Source: Kordiimonadaceae bacterium (GTDB taxonomy: Bacteria > Pseudomonadota > Alphaproteobacteria > Sphingomonadales > Kordiimonadaceae). Taken from it: a stretch of DNA of 64,000 nt. The first letter of the stretch is position 1; every line of letters begins with the position of its first letter. The stretch lies in the NCBI GenBank assembly GCA_017640725.1, contig JAEPQB010000002.1, forward strand, positions 744,001 to 808,000. The letters are read 5' to 3'. This document shows, in pieces, positions 48,246 to 57,453 of this stretch. A program made the translations under genes and the position numbers. Below the pieces are notes generated by a model. The model made no database searches. It was not told the origin of the DNA and saw only the letters and a list, made by a program, of their open reading frames with translations.

Positions 48246-49664
48246 ATGAGTAACATTCCGGTTTATCTGACCGCAGAAAAGCATCACCTCTTGCTGGTTG
48301 GCGCAACGTCAGCCGCGATGGCAAAGCTGGCGCTCTTTATGAACACGGGCGTGCGCATTACGCTGGTGGGCCTTGGCACTATTGAAGCCGCTACCGCAGC
48401 TGGCCTTTCGCCAGAGCAAACCGGTGTCGACACGCTGTCCATCCACGACCGCCCCTTCGCCCAAGATGACCTGAACGAGAAAACGCTCGTTTATATCGGT
48501 GTCGAAGACGACATCACCGAAGAACGCATCTTACGCCTTGCAAATGCCCGCAAAATGCCGGTCAACGTGATCGACAAGCCCGCGAAATCCAATTTTATCA
48601 CACCGGCGCAATTTACCCGCGGGCCACTTCAAGTGGCTTTTTCCTCCGGCGGGGTTGCGCCGGTGTTTGTGCGCCGCCTGCGCAGCAGCCTTGAGCGCAT
48701 CTTGCCCCCTTCATTGGGTGTTCTGGCGGATGCCGCCGGCAATGTGCGCGGTAAAATCAAATCCATCATCCCGGATGGCACCCGCCGACGCCTGTTCTGG
48801 GACCGCTTGTATGACAATGCCGGCCTTTATGCCGACATGGAACAGTCTGAAGTAGAACGCCTGGTTGTCGAAGCCGCGAAAAACCACCGCGTGGGCGCCA
48901 CCACTGGCCAGGTACAGCTGGTTGGTGCAGGACCCGGCGACCCGGACCTGCTGACGATCAAAGCGCACCGCGCGCTGCAGCAAGCTGACGTTATTGTTTA
49001 TGATCGGCTTGTGAGCCGCGATGTGTTGGCACTTGCGCGCCGCGACGCAGACCTGGTGTTTGTTGGCAAGCGTGAAGGCGAACACGGTGTCGGCCAGGAA
49101 GGCATCCACAAAATTTTGGTTGAAGAAGCCCTTAAGGGTAAACGTGTTGTGCGCCTAAAAGGCGGTGACCCCATGCTGTTTGCCCGTGCAGGCGAAGAAC
49201 TGGATGCCCTTCGTGAACACGACATACATACGGAGGTGGTGCCTGGCATCAGTGCCTTTCAAGGAATAGCGGCATCGACACAAATCCCGATGACTGACCG
49301 AGAGTATAGCTCAAGCCTCACTCTCGTGACCGGCCACCTGAAGGACGGTGCGTTCAAAGACTGGGCGCGACTTGCCGGCGAAGGGCAAACGCTCGCGGTT
49401 TACATGGGTGTGCGCGGCGCACCGAAAATTTCCGCCGGGTTGATCGGCGAAGGCGTGAAAGGCAGCACCCCAGTTGCGGTTGTTGAAAACGGCACCCGCG
49501 CCAACGAGCGCCGTTTTTACGGCACGCTCAGCACGCTGCCTGAACTCGTGAAAGAAAATGCGGTCAAGAGCCCTGCCCTGTTGCTTATCGGCGATGTGGT
49601 CAAGAACGCGCGTGACCTGAACTTAGACAAATACCTGCCGCTTTTGCAGGCAGAAGCCGTTTAA
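48246..49664 (+). CDS. cysG: Siroheme synthase CysG
   Basis: N-terminal Met8-like domain, VQLVGAGPGDPDLLTIKAHRALQQADVIVYDRLVS, VVRLKGGDPMLFARAGEE. Confidence 0.96.
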   Translation: MSNIPVYLTAEKHHLLLVGATSAAMAKLALFMNTGVRITLVGLGTIEAATAAGLSPEQTGVDTLSIHDRPFAQDDLNEKTLVYIGVEDDITEERILRLANARKMPVNVIDKPAKSNFITPAQFTRGPLQVAFSSGGVAPVFVRRLRSSLERILPPSLGVLADAAGNVRGKIKSIIPDGTRRRLFWDRLYDNAGLYADMEQSEVERLVVEAAKNHRVGATTGQVQLVGAGPGDPDLLTIKAHRALQQADVIVYDRLVSRDVLALARRDADLVFVGKREGEHGVGQEGIHKILVEEALKGKRVVRLKGGDPMLFARAGEELDALREHDIHTEVVPGISAFQGIAASTQIPMTDREYSSSLTLVTGHLKDGAFKDWARLAGEGQTLAVYMGVRGAPKISAGLIGEGVKGSTPVAVVENGTRANERRFYGTLSTLPELVKENAVKSPALLLIGDVVKNARDLNLDKYLPLLQAEAV

Positions 49665-49675
49665 CGGAGAGAGAA

Positions 49676-49996
49676 ATGGCGAAGAAAATCACAGGACCCC
49701 AACTTATTCTTGCGAACCGTCTGGACGATGGCCGCGCTGTTTTTCTGACAGCTGCCGGTGCATGGTCCAAGCAGGTCGCAGAAGCCGCGGTTGCGAACAG
49801 TGAAGAAGAGCTGACTGGCCTTCTGAGCGTTGCGCAAGCAGCTGAAGTTTCCAATCAGGTTGTTAGCGTTACGCCTGTCGCTGCTGACGTGAGCGGCGAC
49901 GCGGTCGCACCTGCCCATATCAAATTTGCCATGCAGTCCAAAGGCCCGAGTGTTCGGTCGGACCTTGGTTACCAAGTTTCCCCAAACTGGGAGTAG
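49676..49996 (+). CDS. DUF2849 domain protein
   Basis: Small ORF between cysG and cysI; ANRLDDGRAVFLTAAGAW. Confidence 0.85.
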   Translation: MAKKITGPQLILANRLDDGRAVFLTAAGAWSKQVAEAAVANSEEELTGLLSVAQAAEVSNQVVSVTPVAADVSGDAVAPAHIKFAMQSKGPSVRSDLGYQVSPNWE

Positions 49997-50001
49997 TAAA
50001 C

Positions 50002-51657
50002 ATGTACGCGTACGATACTTTTGATCATGCCATGGTAAACGCTCGCGTCGCGGAATTCCGCGATCAGGTCGAGCGCCGCATGACTGGTGAACTGACAGAG
50101 GAAGAGTTCCGGCCGCTGCGCCTGATGAACGGCCTTTACCTGCAACTGCATGCCTACATGCTGCGGGTTGCGATCCCTTATGGCACTTTGTCCGCGGACC
50201 AGATGCGCAAGCTGGCGCACATTGCCCGCAAGTATGACAAGGGCTATGGCCATTTCACAACGCGCCAGAACATCCAGTACAACTGGCCAAAATTGTCCGA
50301 AACCCCCGACATTCTGCAGGAACTCGCTGATGTTGAGATGCACGCTGTGCAGACGTCTGGCAACTGTATCCGCAACGTGACGACGGACCAGTTCGCTGGC
50401 GCGACGGCTGATGAAGTAGCTGACCCTCGGCCCTATGCAGAGCTTATCCGCCAATGGTCATCTTTTCACCCTGAGTTTTCGTTCCTGCCGCGCAAGTTCA
50501 AAATTGCAATCACAGGAGCAAAAACAGACCGTGCTGCCATCAAATGGCATGACATCGGCCTTGTAGTGAAAGAAAACGACGAAGGCGAGATCGGTTTTGA
50601 AGTGCTGGCAGGTGGCGGCATGGGCCGAACGCCTGTAATAGCCAAAACCGTGCGCGACTTTTTGCCGGTTCAGGATTTGCTCAGCTATCTGGAAGCGATG
50701 CTGCGGGTCTACAATGAACAAGGCCGCCGCGATAACAAGTATAAAGCTCGCATCAAGATTTTGGTGGAAGCCATGGGTGTTGAAGAATATGCCCGTCAGG
50801 TGGAAGCCGAATGGGAAAAAATTCGCCACATTCCGATTGATGTGCCGGAAGAAGAAGTGGCCCGCATTAAAGCATTTTTTGCGCCGCCGCCGCTTGCGGT
50901 TCTCGCGGATGATGTTCCTGCGGTCGACGAGCTAGCAGGCAAGAATTTCATCTTTAAGGCCTGGCTTGCAAACAATACCGGCGCACACAAGGTGCCTGGT
51001 TACGCAAATGTCACCATCTCCCTCAAGCCGCATGGCGGCATCCCAGGGGATGCGTCTGACGAACAAATGGACCTTGTTGCTGACCTGGCCGACACCTACA
51101 GCCAGAGCGAGATCCGCGTGAGCCATGAGCAAAATCTGATCCTGCCGCACGTAGCGAAAAAGGATCTGCCGGAACTGTGGCAGAAACTGGATGAAGCGGG
51201 TCTTGGTACGCCAAACGCCGGATTGCTGACCGATATTATCGCGTGCCCTGGCCTCGATTATTGTTCGCTCGCAAATACACGCTCGATCCCTATCGCGCAA
51301 ACCATCACAGAGCGCTTCGACGATATGAAGCGCCTGATGGATATTGGTCCGCTGAAGATCAAAATCTCGGGCTGTATCAACAGTTGTGGTCACCACCATG
51401 CTGGCCACATCGGCATTCTGGGTGTGGATCGCAAAGGCACCGAGAACTACCAGATTCTACTCGGCGGCTCCGGCGGGGAAGATGCGTCCAAAGCAGCCAT
51501 TCTTGGACCGGGGTTTGACGAAGACGGCATTGTTGATGCGGTTGAAAAAGTGGTCGCTGTTTATCTTGGCGAGCGCGAAGAAGGCGAAGAATTCTTGGCA
51601 GCCTACAGACGGCTTGGCCCAGACACATTCAAGGAGGCGGTTTATGGCGCTCATTAA
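50002..51657 (+). CDS. cysI: Nitrite/sulfite reductase (siroheme, 4Fe-4S)
   Basis: GHFTTRQNIQYNWPKL, CPGLDYCSLANTRSIPIAQ, KISGCINSCGHHHAGHIGILGVD. Confidence 0.95.
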   Translation: MYAYDTFDHAMVNARVAEFRDQVERRMTGELTEEEFRPLRLMNGLYLQLHAYMLRVAIPYGTLSADQMRKLAHIARKYDKGYGHFTTRQNIQYNWPKLSETPDILQELADVEMHAVQTSGNCIRNVTTDQFAGATADEVADPRPYAELIRQWSSFHPEFSFLPRKFKIAITGAKTDRAAIKWHDIGLVVKENDEGEIGFEVLAGGGMGRTPVIAKTVRDFLPVQDLLSYLEAMLRVYNEQGRRDNKYKARIKILVEAMGVEEYARQVEAEWEKIRHIPIDVPEEEVARIKAFFAPPPLAVLADDVPAVDELAGKNFIFKAWLANNTGAHKVPGYANVTISLKPHGGIPGDASDEQMDLVADLADTYSQSEIRVSHEQNLILPHVAKKDLPELWQKLDEAGLGTPNAGLLTDIIACPGLDYCSLANTRSIPIAQTITERFDDMKRLMDIGPLKIKISGCINSCGHHHAGHIGILGVDRKGTENYQILLGGSGGEDASKAAILGPGFDEDGIVDAVEKVVAVYLGEREEGEEFLAAYRRLGPDTFKEAVYGAH

Positions 51658-52153
51658 TCTGACAGGCATTCAGCCCACTGAGTTTGAGGTATTAGCGGAC
51701 GACGCAAGCCCGAGCGAAGGCGCAACAGTTGCTGTGCCGCTTGCCCGGCTTTTGGAAGCCGAAGAAGCTTTCTTCAAGTCAGCGGGTAGCGTTGGTGCCA
51801 TTATCGACACTGAAACTTCGTACGACGCCCTTGCCGCCGTCGCAGACAAAATTGCGTTTGCGGTGATTGATTTCCCGGCATTTGGCGATGGCCGTGGCTT
51901 TTCGCTCGCGGTTCGTCTGCGCAAAGATTACGCCTTCAAAGGCGAAATCCGGGCTGTTGGTCCAGTCATCCCAGACCAAGCACTCTTTTTGCTGCGCGCA
52001 GGCTTCGATACCGTGGATGCAGCAGACGAGCGCAAAGCCGCTTTTGAAGCAGCTCTTGAGCGCTTTCCTGCATTTTACCAGACCGATTTTGGCGGTCAGG
52101 TATCGGTTGCACACACCCGTCATTCAGCAGAGGGGCAAAGGAAAGCTTCGTGA
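51644..52153 (+). CDS. DUF934 domain protein
   Basis: IDFPAFGDGRGFSLAVRLRKDYAFKGEIRAVGPVIPDQALFLLRAGFDTVD. Confidence 0.93.
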   Translation: MALINLTGIQPTEFEVLADDASPSEGATVAVPLARLLEAEEAFFKSAGSVGAIIDTETSYDALAAVADKIAFAVIDFPAFGDGRGFSLAVRLRKDYAFKGEIRAVGPVIPDQALFLLRAGFDTVDAADERKAAFEAALERFPAFYQTDFGGQVSVAHTRHSAEGQRKAS

Positions 52154-52902
52154 GCGCTGTTGCCGCCATAGAAAACGCCAGCTATTTCGACGCGCTGTCA
52201 GCCGTCGACTATCTGGACGCGCGCTACGCCAGTGCCACACCGCATGAAGTTATTGACGGTGCGCTGAAGTATTTTGGGCGGCGATTTGCTTTGGTTTCCT
52301 CTTTTGGCGCTGAGTCTGCTGTGCTTTTGCATATTGCGTCAGAGGTGTCGAAAGACATCCCTGTATTGTTTCTGGACACGGGTAAACTGTTTGGCGAGAC
52401 CAAACGCTACCGTAACCAGCTGACAGAACAATTGGGCCTGAATGATGTTCGTTCGCTGTCGCCAGATGTGAATGACCTCAACGCAAAAGACCCTAAAGGT
52501 GCCCTGTGGGCGTCAGATACCAACGCTTGCTGCTACATCCGCAAAGTCGTGCCACTGTCACAGGCGCTGCAGGGCTTTGAAGGGTGGGCATCGGGCCGTA
52601 AGCGCTTTCAAGGCGGCGTGCGATCTCTCTTGCCGCATTTCGAAGCATCTGATGGGCGTGTGAAGGTGAACCCACTGGCTTTCTGGACCAAAGATGACGT
52701 TGTGGATTACCGCGAACAACATGGTCTGCCACAACACCCGCTGGTGTCAGAAGGGTTTGCTTCTATTGGCTGCATGCCGTGCACAGATCGTGTGGAAGAT
52801 GGTGAAAGCGAACGTGCAGGCAGGTGGCGCGGACAAAGCAAAACTGAGTGTGGCATTCACTTGACCATGACAGAGAACAACAAGATTCTCTCGTCCAAAT
52901 AA
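52150..52902 (+). CDS. cysH: Phosphoadenylyl-sulfate/adenylyl-sulfate reductase
   Basis: LVSSFGAESAVLLHIAS, FLDTGKLFGETKRYRNQL, ACCYIRKVVPL, IGCMPCTDRV..ECGIHL (CysH cysteine pairs). Confidence 0.96.
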   Translation: MSAVAAIENASYFDALSAVDYLDARYASATPHEVIDGALKYFGRRFALVSSFGAESAVLLHIASEVSKDIPVLFLDTGKLFGETKRYRNQLTEQLGLNDVRSLSPDVNDLNAKDPKGALWASDTNACCYIRKVVPLSQALQGFEGWASGRKRFQGGVRSLLPHFEASDGRVKVNPLAFWTKDDVVDYREQHGLPQHPLVSEGFASIGCMPCTDRVEDGESERAGRWRGQSKTECGIHLTMTENNKILSSK

Positions 52903-53058
52903 CATGCTACACGTTGCAGCCATGCATCGCTGCATGCCTTATTCACATTATTTTCATAACGGACTTGCTTTGCATGAGCCGCGTTCCCATCTAGGATGAG
53001 CTCGTTAGATTTTCTAATGTGATTTTGGGTCAACATCCATACAAGAGGCACCTGCCTT

Positions 53059-53976
53059 ATGAAACGCTCTCTTCTCCCCCTGAATGCCTTGCGGGCGTTT
53101 GACGCCGCGGCCAGGCACATGAGTTTCAAGCACGCAGCTGACGACCTTGCCGTGACGCCTGCTGCAATCAGTCAACAAATTCGGTCGCTGGAAGATTTTC
53201 TTGGCGTAGACCTGTTTCGGCGCACGAACCGGTCGCTGGTGCTGACGGACGCTGCTCAGCTTTCGTTAGGGCCGCTTAAAGAAGGATTCGAAAAACTGGA
53301 AGAGGCCGTTGATATCATCACGGATTCGATCACCTCTAATGTTCTTCGAGTCAGTGTATCGCCTTCGTTTGCCAGCAAATGGCTGGTGCCGCGTATAGCT
53401 GGCTTCTATGAACGTCGGCCCGATGCGATCGTGAAAATTAATGCAACTATGCAGGTTGCCGACTTTCAGGCAGAAGACGTTGATGTCGCGATCCGTTATG
53501 GGCTTGGCAACTATGACGGCCTCGAATCTGAAGAACTACTCCGAGAGACAATCTTTCCGGTTTGCGCGCCCGACATGTTTGATGGGGAGGCCGCCACACC
53601 CTGCGCAGTCCTGAACCATACTCTCATTCACGATGACAGCACTGTTGAGGACGAAAGCGCCCCTAACTGGACCATGTGGCTGAAGGCGGCTGGTGTATCA
53701 CCACCAGAAGGAGTTCCAGCTCTCCATTTCAACACAAACGCTCTCGCGATCGAGGCGGCAGTTGCCGGACGTGGCATTGCGCTGGCGCGTTCCGCCATCG
53801 CAGAGGAAGATATTAAGGCCGGTCGCTTGATCACACCATTTGGTGAAGCGGTGCCCATCGATTTTGCGCACTATATCGTTTATCCGAAAGAGAAAATTAA
53901 GAATGAGCGCGTACAAGACTTTATTGAATGGTTACGCGAAGAAACATCGGGGGGGGCAGCTTCAGAAGAAGCTTAG
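53059..53976 (+). CDS. LysR family transcriptional regulator (GcvA-like)
   Basis: LNALRAFDAAARHMSFKHAADDLAVTPAAISQQIRSLEDFLGVDLFRR. Confidence 0.95.
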   Translation: MKRSLLPLNALRAFDAAARHMSFKHAADDLAVTPAAISQQIRSLEDFLGVDLFRRTNRSLVLTDAAQLSLGPLKEGFEKLEEAVDIITDSITSNVLRVSVSPSFASKWLVPRIAGFYERRPDAIVKINATMQVADFQAEDVDVAIRYGLGNYDGLESEELLRETIFPVCAPDMFDGEAATPCAVLNHTLIHDDSTVEDESAPNWTMWLKAAGVSPPEGVPALHFNTNALAIEAAVAGRGIALARSAIAEEDIKAGRLITPFGEAVPIDFAHYIVYPKEKIKNERVQDFIEWLREETSGGAASEEA

Positions 53977-54704
53977 CGCTGATAGCTGCACTTTCTTGTG
54001 CTGCGATGTCGTATCAAGGGCGGGCGCAGGAAAGTTCTGCTGATGAATGCCTGCGTTTGGGAGCGGACGAAAGTCTCGCCAATCTGTTTGCGCTTTTTGA
54101 CCAACCCCTGAAAAGCGTTTATCGGCGTGCAGGTCTGTGTGTTCGGTCAGTATCTTTGTCTTCGAAACGAATTGAGCAAATGTTGGCGGCTGGTACGCTT
54201 GATGGCGACTGGATTCGGGTTGAAGGATATGCCGAACGATTTGGGCAAGACCTGATCGCTCTTCCCGTGCCGCTTTTTCAGCTGGAAGCAGCATTACTTT
54301 CGCTGTCAAATTCCGACTTTGACGGCACACCAGAAGACCTGAATGGCCGGCGCGTTGGTTATCAGGCTGGGTTTCGGTGGGTTGAGGCAAACTTGCCGCT
54401 TTTGGGAGCCATCCCTGTCGAAATTCCCTCTGCAATGCCGGTTCGCGATTTGCTGGAACGCAACAGGTTTGAGGTTTTCGCCACTGATGGCGTCAGGGCT
54501 CGTTTCATTCGATTCAGTTTTGCGGACAACCCTGACAGTTTAAGAATGCACACATGGAAGCACATTTCTTTTTACCACATGCTGCATTCACGCCATGCCG
54601 ATAAGGTTGATGCCCTCAAGCAGGCGTTCTTAGTCGCCATGGAAGATGGCACGTTTAATCCAATATTTAGCCTGCCCGGCATTGTCCGCACAGGCCAAAA
54701 ATAG
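53928..54704 (+). CDS. Periplasmic substrate-binding (SBP_bac_3-like) protein
   Basis: N-terminal signal sequence; VSLSSKRIEQMLAAGTLDGDWIRVEGYAERF; 49-bp overlap with LysR gene. Confidence 0.65.
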   Translation: MVTRRNIGGGSFRRSLALIAALSCAAMSYQGRAQESSADECLRLGADESLANLFALFDQPLKSVYRRAGLCVRSVSLSSKRIEQMLAAGTLDGDWIRVEGYAERFGQDLIALPVPLFQLEAALLSLSNSDFDGTPEDLNGRRVGYQAGFRWVEANLPLLGAIPVEIPSAMPVRDLLERNRFEVFATDGVRARFIRFSFADNPDSLRMHTWKHISFYHMLHSRHADKVDALKQAFLVAMEDGTFNPIFSLPGIVRTGQK

Positions 54705-54720
54705 GACCCAAACCTAAAAG

Positions 54721-57324
54721 CTATTCTTCCACCGCATGCGAATGCGCTTCTGCGTCTTCGTCTGCGCGGGACCGGTCAAAGGCCGTTGAGAAAAACAGAG
54801 CATTCAAGAACAGCTTTTCCGCACCAACATAAGTTGCCCTGAAGTTTGGATTGTCAGCGAACAATACAACGGAGCCACGGCCTTTGCGCTCCGCCGTCAT
54901 CATGGGGGTTCCTTTGATTTCATTGATCCGCTTTGGTGACGCGTAACCGGCAAGAAGTGGCTGATCGGTATAAACCGCAACTTGCCCATAAGGATCGTGA
55001 GGAACCGGCAGTATGATGCTGGTGTTACGGTTGGTTGTCACATTGCGACGCACGTAGCCAAAACCAAGAGGATGCGTGATGTCGAGGTCACTTTCGAACA
55101 GGGCACCGCCAATTACATGCTCGGCGTCCTTTTGGCCTTTGTCAGAATAGGACAAGCGCTGCGGTGCAGTCTTTTCGGCGTCCTCTTTCTTTTTCTTTTC
55201 AACAAACAGGTTTTCAGTGGCCCAACGTGCGCCGTGACGATGAGCGATGAACGTGCCGCCTTCACGCACCCAAGCTTCCACTTTTTCCGTCATTGATTTG
55301 CTGAGGCGAGAGCCACTGCCTCCAACCAATACCATGTGGGTGTAACGGTCCAGATCAATACGACCAAGCCGCTCTTTGCGCACAAGGGTAACTGGGATGT
55401 TCATTCTATGGTCCAGCTGGTGCCAGACCTCCCCAGCGTCATAGGAAGTAAGCCCCGGCCCGGTGACCAGCAAGACGCTGGGGGCTTCAAGGTCAGAAAC
55501 ACTGTTGCGCCCGCCAAGGTCTGCGCCAGCGTCAAGCGTGTGCCCGGATATTACAGCATGTATGGTCAAACCGTCGCGCTCAGCAAACCTGACCATCATG
55601 GCGTGTATGTCCGCTTGCGACACAGTCTGATGCTCTTTCTGCACAATGATCGCACCGCGATCAAACCCCACGACGCCGCGGGTGGTTTGTACTCTGATCG
55701 GCTCTTTAGATACGCGCGCCATCACGCCGGACTGCAGCAGTTCATTCACTGCCCGAGGTGCATAATAATCCGACCAACGGAACACGTAGGCATATGTGCT
55801 TTCATCCGGCGCAGGGCCTGCCGCGAAGTTTGCCACAGCCTGAGCACCCAAGCGGTTGGACGGATTGCTGGTCACGGCATCAAACTCAAGGCCGTAAGCG
55901 AGTGGCAGCGTCCAGCCTGAAACATCATAAAAGACCTTGTCAGGGAATTCTGTGATCTGGTTAAACATGGCCTTTGCCATCCGGTACTGAGCCTGGTCCA
56001 GGCTTACGATGAAGCTTTCTTCGCCGTAGCTTTTACCGTCGACACGCACGGTCCCAGATACACGGTGCACCTCTACCCGGTGACGGGCAAGCAGATCGAG
56101 GAACATGTTCAGCCGGGTTGGGTCTTCAGGCGCCCTGAAGACATAGGCTTTTACACGGTCAGCGCGCGCCAATTCATTTGCTTCCGCATAAAAGTCCCGC
56201 TGGAAGGCGTGTAGTTTTTCGCGCATCGCGGCGGCACCTTCGATCGTCGTCAAGCTCGTGCGGAAATGCGTTCGGATGTTTTCAGCCATGGTTTTTAGGC
56301 CCTGATCGCTCTCGCGGGCGATGCCCATCTGGGCACCTGCCTCAAAAAGAATACCGAGCGAGCCATTGATCTGCGGGTAGGTCGAGCCTTTGCCAACATA
56401 AAAATTGTCGAAGCCTTCTTCGGAGAAATAGAGCTTGCCGTCACCGTCCATAAAAGCCTGATGGTATCCCGCAATCTCAACCAACAGTTCGCGGGCTCGA
56501 CTTGGGACTAGCGGGTATTTGCGTGTCGGCACACCAGGGTGGAAATAATAGGTGCTGTTTGGCCCCATCTCATGCATATCGGCAGACACCTGCGGGCGCC
56601 ATTCATGCCATTTTGCCAGCCATGCACGGCTTTCTGGCTGCGTTTGCAGCAACCACTGTCGATTGAGGTCAAACCAATAATGGTTGGTGCGCCCGCCGGG
56701 CCAGATTTGGTTGTGGATTTCGTGGGCTGGGTCAGTTGCCCGCACATCGGACCCATATTGGGTGACCCAGCTGGCACGGCGCGCATGACCATCGGGGTTA
56801 AAGACAGCCGTGATCAGAATGACACTGTTTTGCAGTTGATTGAGCGTCGCCTCATCCTGTGCGGCGGCAAGGTGATACAGTGTGGGTATCGCAGAATCCA
56901 TGCCGCTCGCTTCCGCGCCGTGCACACCGTAGTTCACCCATGTCACAACCGGCAGGTCATCTGATGCTTGCGACGCGCGCTCCGGGTCGGTGCGCAAAAC
57001 ATGTTGGAATTTGATCTCATCAATCCGCGCCAAATTTTCTGGAGAACTCACTGTGACAAACAGGATTGGACGGTTTTCGTGACTGTAGCCAATAGTCTCA
57101 ACAGTCATACGAGGGCTATTGCCCGCCAATTGGCGAATATACGAGACCAGCAAGTCATGCCTGAGCGGCTGGTCGCCGATATCATGACCAAATACTTCGG
57201 CAGGTTTCAAAACCGTTTGGTCATAACTGACCCCGGGCACCAGATAGTAGTCTAGTGGCTCCGCCATCGCAGGCGTTGCTGCGAGTGCCACGACCAACAC
57301 AAAATTTCTGACCAAATTCAACAT
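54721..57324 (-). CDS. M14 family zinc metallopeptidase (carboxypeptidase-like)
   Basis: NYGVHGAEASGMDSAIPTLYHLA zinc-binding region, DLNRQWLLQTQPES; signal peptide from ATG 57324. Confidence 0.93.
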   Translation of the reverse strand: MLNLVRNFVLVVALAATPAMAEPLDYYLVPGVSYDQTVLKPAEVFGHDIGDQPLRHDLLVSYIRQLAGNSPRMTVETIGYSHENRPILFVTVSSPENLARIDEIKFQHVLRTDPERASQASDDLPVVTWVNYGVHGAEASGMDSAIPTLYHLAAAQDEATLNQLQNSVILITAVFNPDGHARRASWVTQYGSDVRATDPAHEIHNQIWPGGRTNHYWFDLNRQWLLQTQPESRAWLAKWHEWRPQVSADMHEMGPNSTYYFHPGVPTRKYPLVPSRARELLVEIAGYHQAFMDGDGKLYFSEEGFDNFYVGKGSTYPQINGSLGILFEAGAQMGIARESDQGLKTMAENIRTHFRTSLTTIEGAAAMREKLHAFQRDFYAEANELARADRVKAYVFRAPEDPTRLNMFLDLLARHRVEVHRVSGTVRVDGKSYGEESFIVSLDQAQYRMAKAMFNQITEFPDKVFYDVSGWTLPLAYGLEFDAVTSNPSNRLGAQAVANFAAGPAPDESTYAYVFRWSDYYAPRAVNELLQSGVMARVSKEPIRVQTTRGVVGFDRGAIIVQKEHQTVSQADIHAMMVRFAERDGLTIHAVISGHTLDAGADLGGRNSVSDLEAPSVLLVTGPGLTSYDAGEVWHQLDHRMNIPVTLVRKERLGRIDLDRYTHMVLVGGSGSRLSKSMTEKVEAWVREGGTFIAHRHGARWATENLFVEKKKKEDAEKTAPQRLSYSDKGQKDAEHVIGGALFESDLDITHPLGFGYVRRNVTTNRNTSIILPVPHDPYGQVAVYTDQPLLAGYASPKRINEIKGTPMMTAERKGRGSVVLFADNPNFRATYVGAEKLFLNALFFSTAFDRSRADEDAEAHSHAVEE

Positions 57325-57427
57325 GACTTGTCCCTTCCCGAGCGAGGCAGGTACTCTCCCCTGGCACCTGTTCTTTGGGTGGGAGACTAGCGGCTGTATT
57401 GGTCGTGCACAAGTCGCCATAAAAGGC

Positions 57428-57443
57428 TTCAACTATAGTTGAA
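57428..57443. promoter_or_regulatory. Palindromic operator-like site TTCAACTATAGTTGAA upstream of the M14 peptidase gene
   Basis: Perfect 16-bp palindrome; core TCAACTATAGTTGA identical to 6684-6697. Confidence 0.65.
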
Positions 57444-57453
57444 ACGAAAGCAA

